Source: Parashewanella hymeniacidonis (GTDB lineage: Bacteria; Pseudomonadota; Gammaproteobacteria; Enterobacterales; Shewanellaceae). Taken from it: a DNA stretch of 37,768 bases. Under the pieces are notes generated by a model. The model was not told where the DNA came from. It made no database searches and saw nothing but the letters and a program-made list of their open reading frames with translations. The translations under genes were made by a program, and so were the position numbers. Where the stretch lies: assembly GCF_016900895.1 (NCBI RefSeq), contig NZ_JAFEUN010000037.1, positions 1 to 37,768 of the forward strand, in the 5' to 3' direction. Of this stretch, positions 1-7,768 are shown one piece after another (the first letter of the stretch is position 1; the number at the start of each line of letters is the position of its first letter).

Positions 1-124
1 TCCTTCTGGAAACGCTCACTAAAAACAAATTTGCTTTTGATATTTATCACCAGAGTTGGACTTCCTGCTCTGGCGAGCTCGCTTGTATTTGTGACTTTAG
101 ATCATATAGATCTGATCAGTCCCA

Positions 125-157
125 CAAAAAAATATGCGCCCATTAATTTGTGGGCGC
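125..157 (-). terminator. Rho-independent terminator for the WH2-motif gene
   Basis: A perfect 7-bp stem (GCGCCCA, 136-142; TGGGCGC, 151-157) closes an 8-base loop. Read on the minus strand it is followed by a run of seven T (complement of 125-131). It lies about 125 bases past the stop of the minus-strand gene at 283. The remaining sequence of 1-282 holds no convincing gene. Confidence 0.7.
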
Positions 158-282
158 TTATTAATGAAGCAAGTTGTAATTTACTACTCTGTACCAGTTT
201 TAGCTAACGTTGTTGCGGTTGTGCTTGCCGGCAAAGGTAGTGAGTCATCAAACTGCATTGTTAATATAATTTGTTGCTCTTG

Positions 283-1446
283 CTATGAATCAACTTCATC
301 AGTATTCGGTCCGTATGCTGCTTCCGTATATGTTTGAATTGCTTGAGCTAACTCTTTTGGAGTCATACTATCGGTAATGTCTGGCAATGGCTTAGACATC
401 ACTCCTCCATCAGTGTCTTCCGTTGATTCTTGCGATTCAAGAGAATCTCGACGCATCGCATGGGCTCTTGCTTTCATTGCATTAGCCATTATATCCATAG
501 GTGTCAGATTTTCCTGTTTATGAGCTTTTCTTGCCTCTGCTTCCGCGTCATGATCGACTTTCTTCAGCTGCACACCTCCTTCAATGGCTGTTAATAACTC
601 TCCTATACCTGCTGGTTTAGTGGTAGCAGGGCCAGTTGTTGATACTGCTATTGGTGGTGTAGGCGCAGATACAGGTGGGGGTGGTGGTGGGGTAGGGGCT
701 TGCCCTAGCTCACTAGGTAGAGCTGGGGCTGTATGAGGCACCTTTGCTTCGTCACTATTTGCTGGCACCATGACTTCTGTACCATACTCATCAACTTTGC
801 CATCGGCAATATCTTGTATAATCGCTAATAAACGTGCATCAGCCTTTTCATCAATGATAGCTTTAGGAGAGTTTTTTCCAGACGCTCCTGTTAAATCATG
901 AACAACCTTGAGAGGGAAGTGTTCTTCAATGGGTTCTAGTTTATTTTCTCCTTCTTCACCTTCGATACTGTGCATCGATTGAATTCCTATAACACCTGCT
1001 TTATCCATTGTGACAAATGCAGCGTATGCATCAGGAGTGCGTTTATAAGCAACGGTAAACCTTTGGCCTGGCCTAAGATCTAAATATGCCTGTTCATTCT
1101 GTACACGAATATGCTTGCTTTCGCAATCTAGGTTGCCTGTAATCGTTATGAAGGTCTCTTCTGGGTGCTCAACAACTTTCCCTAACTCTCTTGCAGTATC
1201 TTCATGGTGGCTGAAAAAGCTAACTAAGCCTCTAGCTTCAAATTCAGGAGTAACTTCGCAATCAGCATTTGTCTTGAACTTAACACTGTATTTTAAATTT
1301 GATGCTTCTCCTCTTTCATCTACTCGAGAAGTAGAGAATGTTGAATTACTTAAAAAGTGACCTAAGTCACCATTTAAATGAGTAATATGATTTTGATTGC
1401 TCCATGCAATTTGTAACATCCCTGATGCTGGGGCTGATCCTGGCAT
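283..1446 (-). CDS. Putative actin-targeting effector with proline stretch, WH2 motif and VCA-like tail
   Basis: The start at 1446 is chosen because AAAAAGG lies just upstream of it; an in-frame ATG at 1464 (393 residues) has no ribosome site. Numbered from the 1464 start, residues 1-200 are of unknown type with no signal peptide or membrane segment. Residues 257-271 are proline-rich with six consecutive prolines. Residues 287-304 read GELLTAIEGGVQLKKVD, matching the WH2 actin-monomer-binding pattern (LLxxIxxGxxLKKV) of WASP, WAVE and WIP. Residues 321-339 form a Met/Ala/Arg amphipathic helix (MDIMANAMKARAHAMRR), followed by an acidic Ser/Glu/Asp stretch (340-352). That order (Pro-rich, WH2, helix, acid) is the order of a VCA module. 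The terminal Trp of eukaryotic A segments is absent. WH2 is seen clearly; C/A similarity and effector function are inference. Known bacterial proteins with WH2 motifs include VopL/VopF, Sca2 and RickA. The divergent neighbour is an AraC-type regulator. Confidence 0.75.
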   Translation of the reverse strand: MPGSAPASGMLQIAWSNQNHITHLNGDLGHFLSNSTFSTSRVDERGEASNLKYSVKFKTNADCEVTPEFEARGLVSFFSHHEDTARELGKVVEHPEETFITITGNLDCESKHIRVQNEQAYLDLRPGQRFTVAYKRTPDAYAAFVTMDKAGVIGIQSMHSIEGEEGENKLEPIEEHFPLKVVHDLTGASGKNSPKAIIDEKADARLLAIIQDIADGKVDEYGTEVMVPANSDEAKVPHTAPALPSELGQAPTPPPPPPVSAPTPPIAVSTTGPATTKPAGIGELLTAIEGGVQLKKVDHDAEAEARKAHKQENLTPMDIMANAMKARAHAMRRDSLESQESTEDTDGGVMSKPLPDITDSMTPKELAQAIQTYTEAAYGPNTDEVDS

Positions 1447-1464
1447 AATGTTACCTTTTTGCAT

Positions 1465-1906
1465 ATTGGTTAGAAATTTTTGAACACTATATCACCAGCA
1501 ATTGTGAACATTACATTAAAGATCTTTCATTTGAGACAGTTCAAAATAGAACTTTGTATGCTAATTTTTTCGGCTGATTACGAGATGTAGCACTGTTACG
1601 GCCGTTTTTAAATGTGTGAACCACATTTGAACCACTTTTGAACCACATGAGTAATCAAAATAGATAATATTTTCCGGAAATATTGGTGTAATAAAGGTAA
1701 ACTTTTTTAAAAAAATGGTTGTTAACTGTGTAAATATTAAAGAAACTTCATCATTTTACCTTTGAATCTCCCTTTCTGTTAATAAAGGTATAATGAGTTA
1801 CACATATCAATCAAACCTGTTTGTTGTATCAATGTTTCTATGTGTTAAATTAAATTAACAGACTGTATAGTGACGAGAAGATGATATAACTATAAAGACA
1901 AATAGC
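1465..1906. promoter_or_regulatory. Divergent intergenic region with tandem 11-bp repeats
   Basis: This 440-base gap separates the divergent WH2-motif gene and the AraC-type regulator, so it should hold both promoters. Three head-to-tail copies of an 11-bp unit (TGAACCACATT, TGAACCACTTT, TGAACCACATG) occupy 1617-1649. A palindrome, TTTCCGGAAA, lies at 1671-1680 within a longer AT-rich symmetric segment. AATAAAGGTA occurs twice (near 1690 and 1780). The one-helical-turn spacing suggests an operator. No RNA gene was recognised. Confidence 0.45.
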
Positions 1907-2953
1907 ATGTTAACAACGTTACTTTATCACTTCGCTTTTGCTCAGATGTGTTTCTGCGTTTTAATTCTATTAAAGCAATTTCCAAGAAGTCAGCCTGTCT
2001 GGTTTTTTATTCTACTAATGGGTTGTGGCTGCGGTTATGTGCTTGGTCGTTTGTATTCCTCTCCTGAATCAAAAAATATTTTTTTAGTTATCGATTTTAT
2101 TACAAGTAACGCATTGCTTGGTGTTTTTTGGCTCGTAAGTTACAGCGTATTCGGAGAGAATAAACGATTTCGAACATGGCACTATCTTGTTGGCTCAAGT
2201 ACTTTGTTACTGCCTGTTGTGGTTAACGGCACTTCTGCTGCACTTAATTTTGACATGGGTGTTGGCGGTATTTTAGTTAAGCCATTCAACTATATTCAAC
2301 TCGTTTTGGAGTTAGGGTTGTTGTTACATGCTTTATGTATTGCTATTACTCATTGGCGAGATGATTTGGTGCAAGAACGGCGATACATTCGTGGAGCTGT
2401 TTTAAGTCTTGCTGCTATTTACATCGGTTTTATTATTATATTCGAACAAGTGCTACAACTGAGCTGGCAAGGTTTTGAACCCGTGAAAGGTGTGTTGTTG
2501 GTCTTACTGGTCACTGTGATTAATTTCTTTTTAGTTGATGTTAAATACGATGTGTTTTTTGCTTCAAAAGAACCTAAAGTGCCTGAATCAACTGATCTTG
2601 AAGCGCAACCTAGAGCAGAATTAAAACGAATTTTGACTGCAATGGAAGCAGAGAAATTTTATCAGCAAGAAGGGCTGACCATAGCAAAGTTGGCAAAGCA
2701 TGTTTCGATACATGAATACAAGCTTAGGAATATCATCAATGGTGAATTAAATTACCGCAATTTCAATGATTTTCTCAATTATTACCGCATAAAAGAAGTC
2801 ACTGAAAAGCTAGAACTGCTGGAGTTTAATCAAATTCCTGTATTAACAATGGCGCTAGAGAGTGGGTTTAGATCGCTAAGTTCATTCAACAAAGCCTTTA
2901 AAGAAACGCATGGTAAGACGCCAACAGAGTATCGTAAACACGCAATAGGTTAG
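1907..2953 (+). CDS. AraC-family transcriptional regulator with N-terminal membrane domain
   Basis: The 348-residue product starts with about 220 residues of hydrophobic segments, roughly seven predicted membrane helices, ending near FFLVDVKYD. A linker leads to a C-terminal AraC-type DNA-binding domain (about 245-348). Two helix-turn-helix units are visible: LTIAKLAKHVSIHEYKLRNI, and the segment from IPVLTMALESGFRSLSSFNKAF to the typical ending GKTPTEYR. This architecture is known among gammaproteobacterial membrane regulators that sense an unidentified signal at the inner membrane. It could regulate the divergent WH2 gene, the downstream cytochrome operon, or itself; the sequence does not decide. 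Start: ATG 1907, only a weak upstream purine stretch. Confidence 0.85.
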   Translation: MLTTLLYHFAFAQMCFCVLILLKQFPRSQPVWFFILLMGCGCGYVLGRLYSSPESKNIFLVIDFITSNALLGVFWLVSYSVFGENKRFRTWHYLVGSSTLLLPVVVNGTSAALNFDMGVGGILVKPFNYIQLVLELGLLLHALCIAITHWRDDLVQERRYIRGAVLSLAAIYIGFIIIFEQVLQLSWQGFEPVKGVLLVLLVTVINFFLVDVKYDVFFASKEPKVPESTDLEAQPRAELKRILTAMEAEKFYQQEGLTIAKLAKHVSIHEYKLRNIINGELNYRNFNDFLNYYRIKEVTEKLELLEFNQIPVLTMALESGFRSLSSFNKAFKETHGKTPTEYRKHAIG

Positions 2954-2986
2954 TGTGAAATCGTAAAAGCGCAACAATACTCCAAC

Positions 2987-3269
2987 CTAGAAGGCGTTCT
3001 AAATGAGTCATTTCTATTTGTTACTGCCTAAAATTGGCAAAATCTAGGCACGAAGGAAGGGATTTTAGTGAACTAAACGAAAAATGAATCACGAAGGGTT
3101 AGTCAATTTTAAGAGTAACCCGAAGGGCTGTGTTTATTTTTTCGTTCTTTGAAATAAAGAGTTTCTGTGTTGCTGAATGTTTATGTAGGAACACAGTAAC
3201 AACTGCACTTCATATTCGTCGCCTTGAATAAACAGAAAATCGAAATAGTTAATGGAGAACGCCCTCTAA
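2987..3269. repeat. Candidate 283-bp MITE-like repeat with imperfect terminal inverted repeats
   Basis: The ends at 2987-3014 and 3242-3269 are inverted repeats agreeing at 20 of 28 positions, sharing the core GGCGTTCT and the inner end ATTTC. The interior has no ORF of note and several short self-complementary stretches (for example GGGTTA near 3099 against TAACCC near 3116). A clear target duplication was not seen. It fills most of the gap between the AraC gene and the cytochrome operon. The MITE interpretation is inference. Confidence 0.5.
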
Positions 3270-3320
3270 TTATCCCGAGTTCAGGTTAATTAATATTGCT
3301 TATGCACTTCCTTCCCTTAT

Positions 3321-3360
3321 AAAAGCTGACGATTTATAGAATCCGTCAGCTTTTTTTATT
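3321..3360 (+). terminator. Rho-independent terminator between AraC gene and cytochrome operon
   Basis: A GC-bearing stem (GCTGACG, 3325-3331; CGTCAGC, 3344-3350) is extended by A:T pairs (AAAA on the left, TTTT on the right) and followed by TTTTTTTATTTTT. It insulates the cytochrome operon, whose first ATG is at 3433, so that operon's promoter must lie within 3361-3425. Confidence 0.85.
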
Positions 3361-3432
3361 TTTCCGTCAGCATTACTGCACAACAACCCATATATTGTTT
3401 CTACGTGATGTCGCAAATTGGAACCGTGCTTC

Positions 3433-4047
3433 ATGAGGAATAAAAATTATAATTTAACGCTATTGTTTGTGTTTACAATAGGTCTCGCTTTAAATCTTGA
3501 GGCGAAACAACCGAGTGAACTTTATCAAAGTTGTACTGCTTGTCATGGTGAACAAGGGCAAGGTAACGAGGCTATTCATGCGCCTGAAATTGCAGGTCAA
3601 CATGCTTGGTATCTGCAAAAACAACTTCAGGATTTTAAGCATGGAAGACGTGGAGTTAAAGCAAAAGATCTGCTTGGTAAGCAGATGGCGGCAATGATGA
3701 AACCGTTATCTGATAAGGATATCATTGAACTCTCCGAATACATTTCTTCATTTAACACTTCCAGTAATCAAGTTAATACCACCACAGAACACATGAATGG
3801 CTATCGTTATTATCAAGCAAAATGTGGTGCATGCCATGGTGGTGTGGCTGAGGGAAACCAAGCGTTTTCAGCGCCTAGATTGGCAGGTTTAGGTATTGAA
3901 TATTTACAACGCCAAATGAGTCATTTCAAAACAGGCATTCGAGGTTACGCACAAGATGATAAAGTTGGCCGTCAAATGGCGATGATGTCAAAAATCGTCA
4001 ACGACAAAGAGCTTGGGGATATTTTAAATTATGTTTCGAAGCTTTAA
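3433..4047 (+). CDS. Periplasmic diheme cytochrome c (c4-like)
   Basis: The product is 204 residues from ATG 3433; an upstream in-frame TTG at 3418 is a worse start because it spoils the signal peptide. The N-terminal signal sequence (about residues 1-24) is followed by two similar cytochrome domains with CTACH (C34-H38) and CGACH (C131-H135). Each domain carries the GRQMA/GKQMA-type methionine region expected for the sixth haem ligand. Two tandem c553-like domains are typical of cytochrome c4, a periplasmic electron shuttle. Its 3' end overlaps the next gene by 17 bases, so the two are translationally coupled. It probably passes electrons to or from the adjacent diheme peroxidase. Confidence 0.88.
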   Translation: MRNKNYNLTLLFVFTIGLALNLEAKQPSELYQSCTACHGEQGQGNEAIHAPEIAGQHAWYLQKQLQDFKHGRRGVKAKDLLGKQMAAMMKPLSDKDIIELSEYISSFNTSSNQVNTTTEHMNGYRYYQAKCGACHGGVAEGNQAFSAPRLAGLGIEYLQRQMSHFKTGIRGYAQDDKVGRQMAMMSKIVNDKELGDILNYVSKL

Positions 4048-5221
4048 ATATTTCACACTTGTCGTGTTGTTTATGAGTATAGCGTCAGCTCACGCAATAA
4101 CGTTATCGTCCAATTGCCCACCAAGCTTTGAAAACGTGAATGGTGTTTGCAAGCTTGTTACTCGTTATCAATTCTATGATTCGGTTCAAGGCAGAGGGGT
4201 TGGTGGAACGCAAACCGCTTTACCTAAATACCGTGATGGTTTTACGCCTCAACAAATAGACTTAGGACGATACTTATTTTTTGATCCAATCTTATCTAAA
4301 GATAATTCGCTATCTTGTGCAAGCTGCCATCGCCCTGACAAAGGACTTGCTGACGGACTGGATAGAAGTGTTGGAGTAACAGGAGAAAAAGTTAGCCGTT
4401 CTGCTCCTACCTTATGGAATATGGCCTTTTTAGATAAATTCTTTTGGGATGCAAGGGCGACCACGCTAGAAAGACAAGCAGAAGGCCCTCTTTTCGATCC
4501 GAAAGAAATGGGAAATACGCCAGAAAAACTGATGATAAAACTGAACGGAAATAGAAAATATCAGTTGTTATTTCAGCAAGCATTTCCACAATCAAACGAG
4601 ATTACACTCAATAATATCTACACCGCTTTATCAGCGTTTCAGGCTTCGTTAATCTCGCTGAATAGCCGCTATGATCAGTACGCGCATGGTTATCATCAAG
4701 CTTTAACGGAGGATGAGATTAAGGGGCATAACATTTTCCGATCATTCGTCGCCCGCTGTTCAGAGTGCCATCAACCGCCGTTATTCACTAACAATCAAGT
4801 AGCGGTTATTGGTGTGGCTGATCCTGAAGGTACGCCAAGAGATATTGGTGCACAAAAAACCTTTAAAGCTGAAAAGTTACGGGGAGGATTCAAAGTTCCC
4901 ACACTGCGGAATATTACAAAAACGGCGCCTTACATGCATGCTGGCCATTTTGAGAAGCTAAGAGACTCTGTTGAGTTTTATAACAAGGGGCGAGGCCATG
5001 CGGTACCGGAAGGAGAAAACCTTCAATTGCACTGGCACATTTGGGAGCCCAACCTGACGGATGAGGAAATCGACCTTATCGTCACTTTTCTTGGTGCATT
5101 AGAAGATGAAAGCTTAACTCCACAAACACCAATGAGTGTGCCTTCTGGTTTACCTGTTATTGATTCGAATTTTCAACAACAAAGAAACGGATTTAAAATT
5201 ACAAAGAACGGAGAAGAATAA
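4031..5221 (+). CDS. Diheme cytochrome c peroxidase / MauG-family protein
   Basis: This 396-residue protein has a signal peptide (cut near AHA, residue 22) and two haem-binding motifs, CASCH (C96-H100) and CSECH (C243-H247), spaced as in bacterial diheme peroxidases and MauG. Conserved segments include LGRYLFFDPILSKDNSLSC, APTLWNMAF, FWDARATTLE, KVPTLRNITKTAPYMH, and a C-terminal LTDEEIDLIVTFLGAL. The N-terminal CPPSFENVNGVC suggests a small disulfide loop. Family members either reduce H2O2 with electrons from small cytochromes or oxidise residues of partner proteins; which applies cannot be told here. It overlaps the cytochrome c4 gene upstream and ends two bases before the next ATG, so the three genes form one operon. 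Confidence 0.9.
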   Translation: MFRSFKYFTLVVLFMSIASAHAITLSSNCPPSFENVNGVCKLVTRYQFYDSVQGRGVGGTQTALPKYRDGFTPQQIDLGRYLFFDPILSKDNSLSCASCHRPDKGLADGLDRSVGVTGEKVSRSAPTLWNMAFLDKFFWDARATTLERQAEGPLFDPKEMGNTPEKLMIKLNGNRKYQLLFQQAFPQSNEITLNNIYTALSAFQASLISLNSRYDQYAHGYHQALTEDEIKGHNIFRSFVARCSECHQPPLFTNNQVAVIGVADPEGTPRDIGAQKTFKAEKLRGGFKVPTLRNITKTAPYMHAGHFEKLRDSVEFYNKGRGHAVPEGENLQLHWHIWEPNLTDEEIDLIVTFLGALEDESLTPQTPMSVPSGLPVIDSNFQQQRNGFKITKNGEE

Positions 5222-5223
5222 TT

Positions 5224-6735
5224 ATGGATACCAAAAAGCTCCTGGTTCCACTGCTAATCGTTGGTGCATTTGCAGGTGGAATGTATCTAGAGAAATCTAA
5301 AGTACAACCTGTACTGACTTCGAGCCATCAGGATACAAGTTATATTGGTGGTTACGATGAGTCGGCAGATAAAGATAAAGGTAATAGTAAAAGTGTCGTT
5401 AAAAATGCTATCGAGGGTAAAACTCATATTGTGGAGGATGGCGACTCCATCATGAAGGCAGTCAAAGCTGCTAATTCTGGTGACACCATACAAATCATGC
5501 CCGGCTTGTACCATGAAACCGTTTATATTGATAAAAACGACATCCGCATTATTGGGGTGATTCAAGAAGGTAAGCGTGCAGTTTTAGATGGTAAGGGAAA
5601 GCTCAATGACGCAATCCTTTATTCGGGTAACAATATCGTTGTTGAGAACTTGTACATCACTAAATACAAAGGCAATGGTGTGATGGGACAAGCGGGTAAC
5701 AATTTTGAGATCCGTAATAACATCATTGTCGATACTGGCGTTTATGGCATATTTCCGCAATTAGGGAAAAACGGTGTCGTTGAGCATAACGTTGTATCAG
5801 GCATTGAGGATGCTGCCATCTATGTAGGGATGAGCGATAACATTCATGTCGCACATAACGAAGTTTTTGATAGCGTTGCAGGTATCGAGATAGAAAACTC
5901 AAGACATGCCATAGTCGAAAACAATTATGTTCATGACAACACGGGTGGCTTACTGGCTTTTATTACACCCGGCTTACCGATAAAAACAACCAGAGACGTG
6001 ATTTTCAGAAATAACTTTATCGTAAACAATAATACTGCAAACTTTGGTGCTCCAGGCTCGACGGTTTCAGGTATTCCAGCGGGAACAGGAATATTAATCA
6101 TGGCGGCTGATGAAGTTATCGTTGAAGGCAACATCATTACCGGTAATAAAACTGCTGGCATTATTATTACGGATCATGAAAACGCACCCAATACCACCAT
6201 TGATCCTGAGTCAGACCCTACACCGGACAAGGTCATGATTTTAGATAACCTAATGGCGAACAACGGTTATGACACCATTGATGAAGCGAAAGCGCTGTTA
6301 TTAACCGAGTTTAAGGGCGGAAACCCAGATATCATTCGTGTAGGGGATCACCGTGACTCATGCATCATTAATCGCCACCGCTATATTACTGTAGGTGTAA
6401 ATGATTGGGCTGAGTGTAACTTCAATAACACGGATTCAGTAGACACTTATTTACTCGATGAGCCCGTCCCTGCGAGAGAGATTGCACTCGAAGACAAAGG
6501 TAAAGTGGCTTATTTAGGTATTTGCACAGGTTGTCACACCTACAGTGGTCGAATGATCGGCCCACCGGTTCAAATTATACAAGCGCTTTATATGGATAAT
6601 CCTAAAGGACTCGCTGAGTATATCGCTAAACCAATTAAGAAGCGTGAAGATTATCCCGAAATGCCGCCACAGAACTATTTAGATGAAACGACTCGACTCG
6701 CAGTAGCTGAATATATGTTGAAAGTCAGAAATTAA
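5224..6735 (+). CDS. Right-handed parallel beta-helix protein fused to a C-terminal cytochrome c domain
   Basis: The 503-residue product begins with a hydrophobic segment (about 6-20) acting as signal or membrane anchor without a lipobox cysteine. Residues about 70-330 carry repeating short beta-strand rungs with the pattern NNxIxxN (for example NNFEIRNNIIVDTGVYGI, HNVVSGIEDAAIYV, NNYVHDNTGG). This is typical of NosD/pectate-lyase-like right-handed beta-helices, with a DUF1565-like start (SIMKAVKAANSGDTIQIMPG). The C-terminal 70 residues form a single-haem domain with CTGCH (C434-H438) and a probable axial Met in PEMPP (M480). The last gene of the cytochrome c4-peroxidase operon, it is probably periplasmic. 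Its substrate is unknown. It may be a polysaccharide-binding redox enzyme or a MauG substrate; both are inference. Confidence 0.85.
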   Translation: MDTKKLLVPLLIVGAFAGGMYLEKSKVQPVLTSSHQDTSYIGGYDESADKDKGNSKSVVKNAIEGKTHIVEDGDSIMKAVKAANSGDTIQIMPGLYHETVYIDKNDIRIIGVIQEGKRAVLDGKGKLNDAILYSGNNIVVENLYITKYKGNGVMGQAGNNFEIRNNIIVDTGVYGIFPQLGKNGVVEHNVVSGIEDAAIYVGMSDNIHVAHNEVFDSVAGIEIENSRHAIVENNYVHDNTGGLLAFITPGLPIKTTRDVIFRNNFIVNNNTANFGAPGSTVSGIPAGTGILIMAADEVIVEGNIITGNKTAGIIITDHENAPNTTIDPESDPTPDKVMILDNLMANNGYDTIDEAKALLLTEFKGGNPDIIRVGDHRDSCIINRHRYITVGVNDWAECNFNNTDSVDTYLLDEPVPAREIALEDKGKVAYLGICTGCHTYSGRMIGPPVQIIQALYMDNPKGLAEYIAKPIKKREDYPEMPPQNYLDETTRLAVAEYMLKVRN

Positions 6736-6749
6736 AGTCTTTTATTGAT

Positions 6750-6780
6750 GAGTGTTACCGCTAATACTGAGGTAACACTC
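6750..6780 (+). terminator. Hairpin after the cytochrome operon
   Basis: A perfect 10-bp stem (GAGTGTTACC, 6750-6759; GGTAACACTC, 6771-6780) lies 14 bases after the operon stop. It lacks a T run; a MITE starts only 7-9 bases later and may have replaced the original tail. It probably still ends transcription or protects the 3' end. Confidence 0.6.
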
Positions 6781-6788
6781 AACTTATA

Positions 6789-7055
6789 TACCCATATATG
6801 GTACTTGAAGATGCATGTTTCAGGACTTTTTCAGCGGCAATTCTTTGAGGCGCATTAGGGAAGGAATATCGGGATTCTTTCGAGCTAATGTAACAAAGAA
6901 GAATTGGCGATGAGAAGTCCACGCAGTGCGAGTTGCACAGCTTGTTACTCTTCGTTGCCAGTGCTAACAATAGCTCACTATTGCTGCACACCGTCGTCTT
7001 GATTAACAAGTTGTGCATTCTCGCTGAAATCGAGCATCTTCAGGTATCATGGGTA
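6789..7055 (-). mobile_element. TA-flanked MITE, copy A
   Basis: This 267-bp element is nearly identical, in opposite orientation, to the one at 16737-16999. Its ends are inverted repeats of about 22 bp beginning TACCCAT and ending TGAAGATGC, and it is flanked by the dinucleotide TA (6787-6788 and 7056-7057). The interior contains further inverted pairs. TA duplication with TACCC-type ends suggests mobilisation by an IS630/Tc1-mariner-type transposase, none of which is in the window. It fills most of the gap 6736-7066 and its end abuts the next gene. The 80-codon ORF inside it is a by-product, not a gene. Confidence 0.8.
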
Positions 7056-7066
7056 TAGAACATTGT

Positions 7067-7768
7067 ATGAAATCTGTGACTGTGTTTTTACTTTTGATTT
7101 TCAGTACGTTTTCAGCATTGGCTCAAACGGTTTATGTTCAAGCTTCAAAAGGTAGCTTTAATGATCTTGCAATTCAAAAGTTCACGAAGCGTCATCCTAA
7201 GTTACTACTCACTCCAACATTCACTGGCACACTTAATAATACTTTTAAGTTAGGTGTAGAACACTCCACACTTGTGTTCACAGCCGTATCAAATTCATCG
7301 CTCAAAGGACAGTTGGTTCCTCAAGCAGTACAAGCACTTCAAGACTATAAGATTGATCGTGTATTAGGGCATGTTGAGTTATCCATAAAATTTTGCGCTT
7401 ATATTCTCAAGGATGAATCGAAAACACCAAAGACGGTAGTTTCACACCCAGCAGCACTGCTTCAAATCTCGCATTGGGTGAGTCAAAATCATTTACAAAC
7501 CCAAGATGAGTTGGCAGGAACGGCAGTAGCCGTTAAAAACTTGTCTTTAAACGAATACTATTCAAACACATTGGCCGTTGGCTCGTGCCAATTAAAATAC
7601 ACCTATAAAAACCTCGAATTGTTTGCAGAAAATGTCGGGAATCATAAAAAATCTTATACGCAGTTTTTATTGATGAAAGTTCATAAAAGAGCACAGCCTA
7701 TAGCCTTTAATTCAGCATCTACTGAACTTATTGCTAAATTAAAGGGTTTAACGTTGAAAGTAGAGTAA
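7067..7768 (+). CDS. Periplasmic prephenate-dehydratase-like (PDT-domain) protein
   Basis: The start is set at ATG 7067, which begins a clean signal peptide (residues 1-19, cut after ALA); an in-frame ATG at 7049 lies inside the MITE end. The 233-residue product follows the layout of a prephenate dehydratase catalytic domain: GSFNDLAIQKF near the N-terminus, a weak VSNSSLKGQL in place of the usual V(E)NS-G segment, the signature-like SHPAALLQISHWV, and a late ENVGNHKKSYTQFLLM resembling the N-x-TRF motif. Key acidic and Asn residues look altered and there is no ACT domain, so it may bind an aromatic precursor rather than dehydrate it. Function is inferred. Its upstream region was replaced by the MITE, and no strong ribosome site is visible. 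Confidence 0.6.
   Translation: MKSVTVFLLLIFSTFSALAQTVYVQASKGSFNDLAIQKFTKRHPKLLLTPTFTGTLNNTFKLGVEHSTLVFTAVSNSSLKGQLVPQAVQALQDYKIDRVLGHVELSIKFCAYILKDESKTPKTVVSHPAALLQISHWVSQNHLQTQDELAGTAVAVKNLSLNEYYSNTLAVGSCQLKYTYKNLELFAENVGNHKKSYTQFLLMKVHKRAQPIAFNSASTELIAKLKGLTLKVE

Noticed and set aside
134-337. 67-codon plus-strand ORF at the window start
   Set aside because: It overlaps the terminator hairpin and the 3' end of the WH2-motif gene; no coding signal.
6779-7018. 79-codon ORF on the minus strand in MITE copy A
   Set aside because: It appears, nearly unchanged, only because the whole MITE is repeated (also 16774-17019). It lies between terminal repeats, has no ribosome site, and its reading frame overlaps palindromic DNA.
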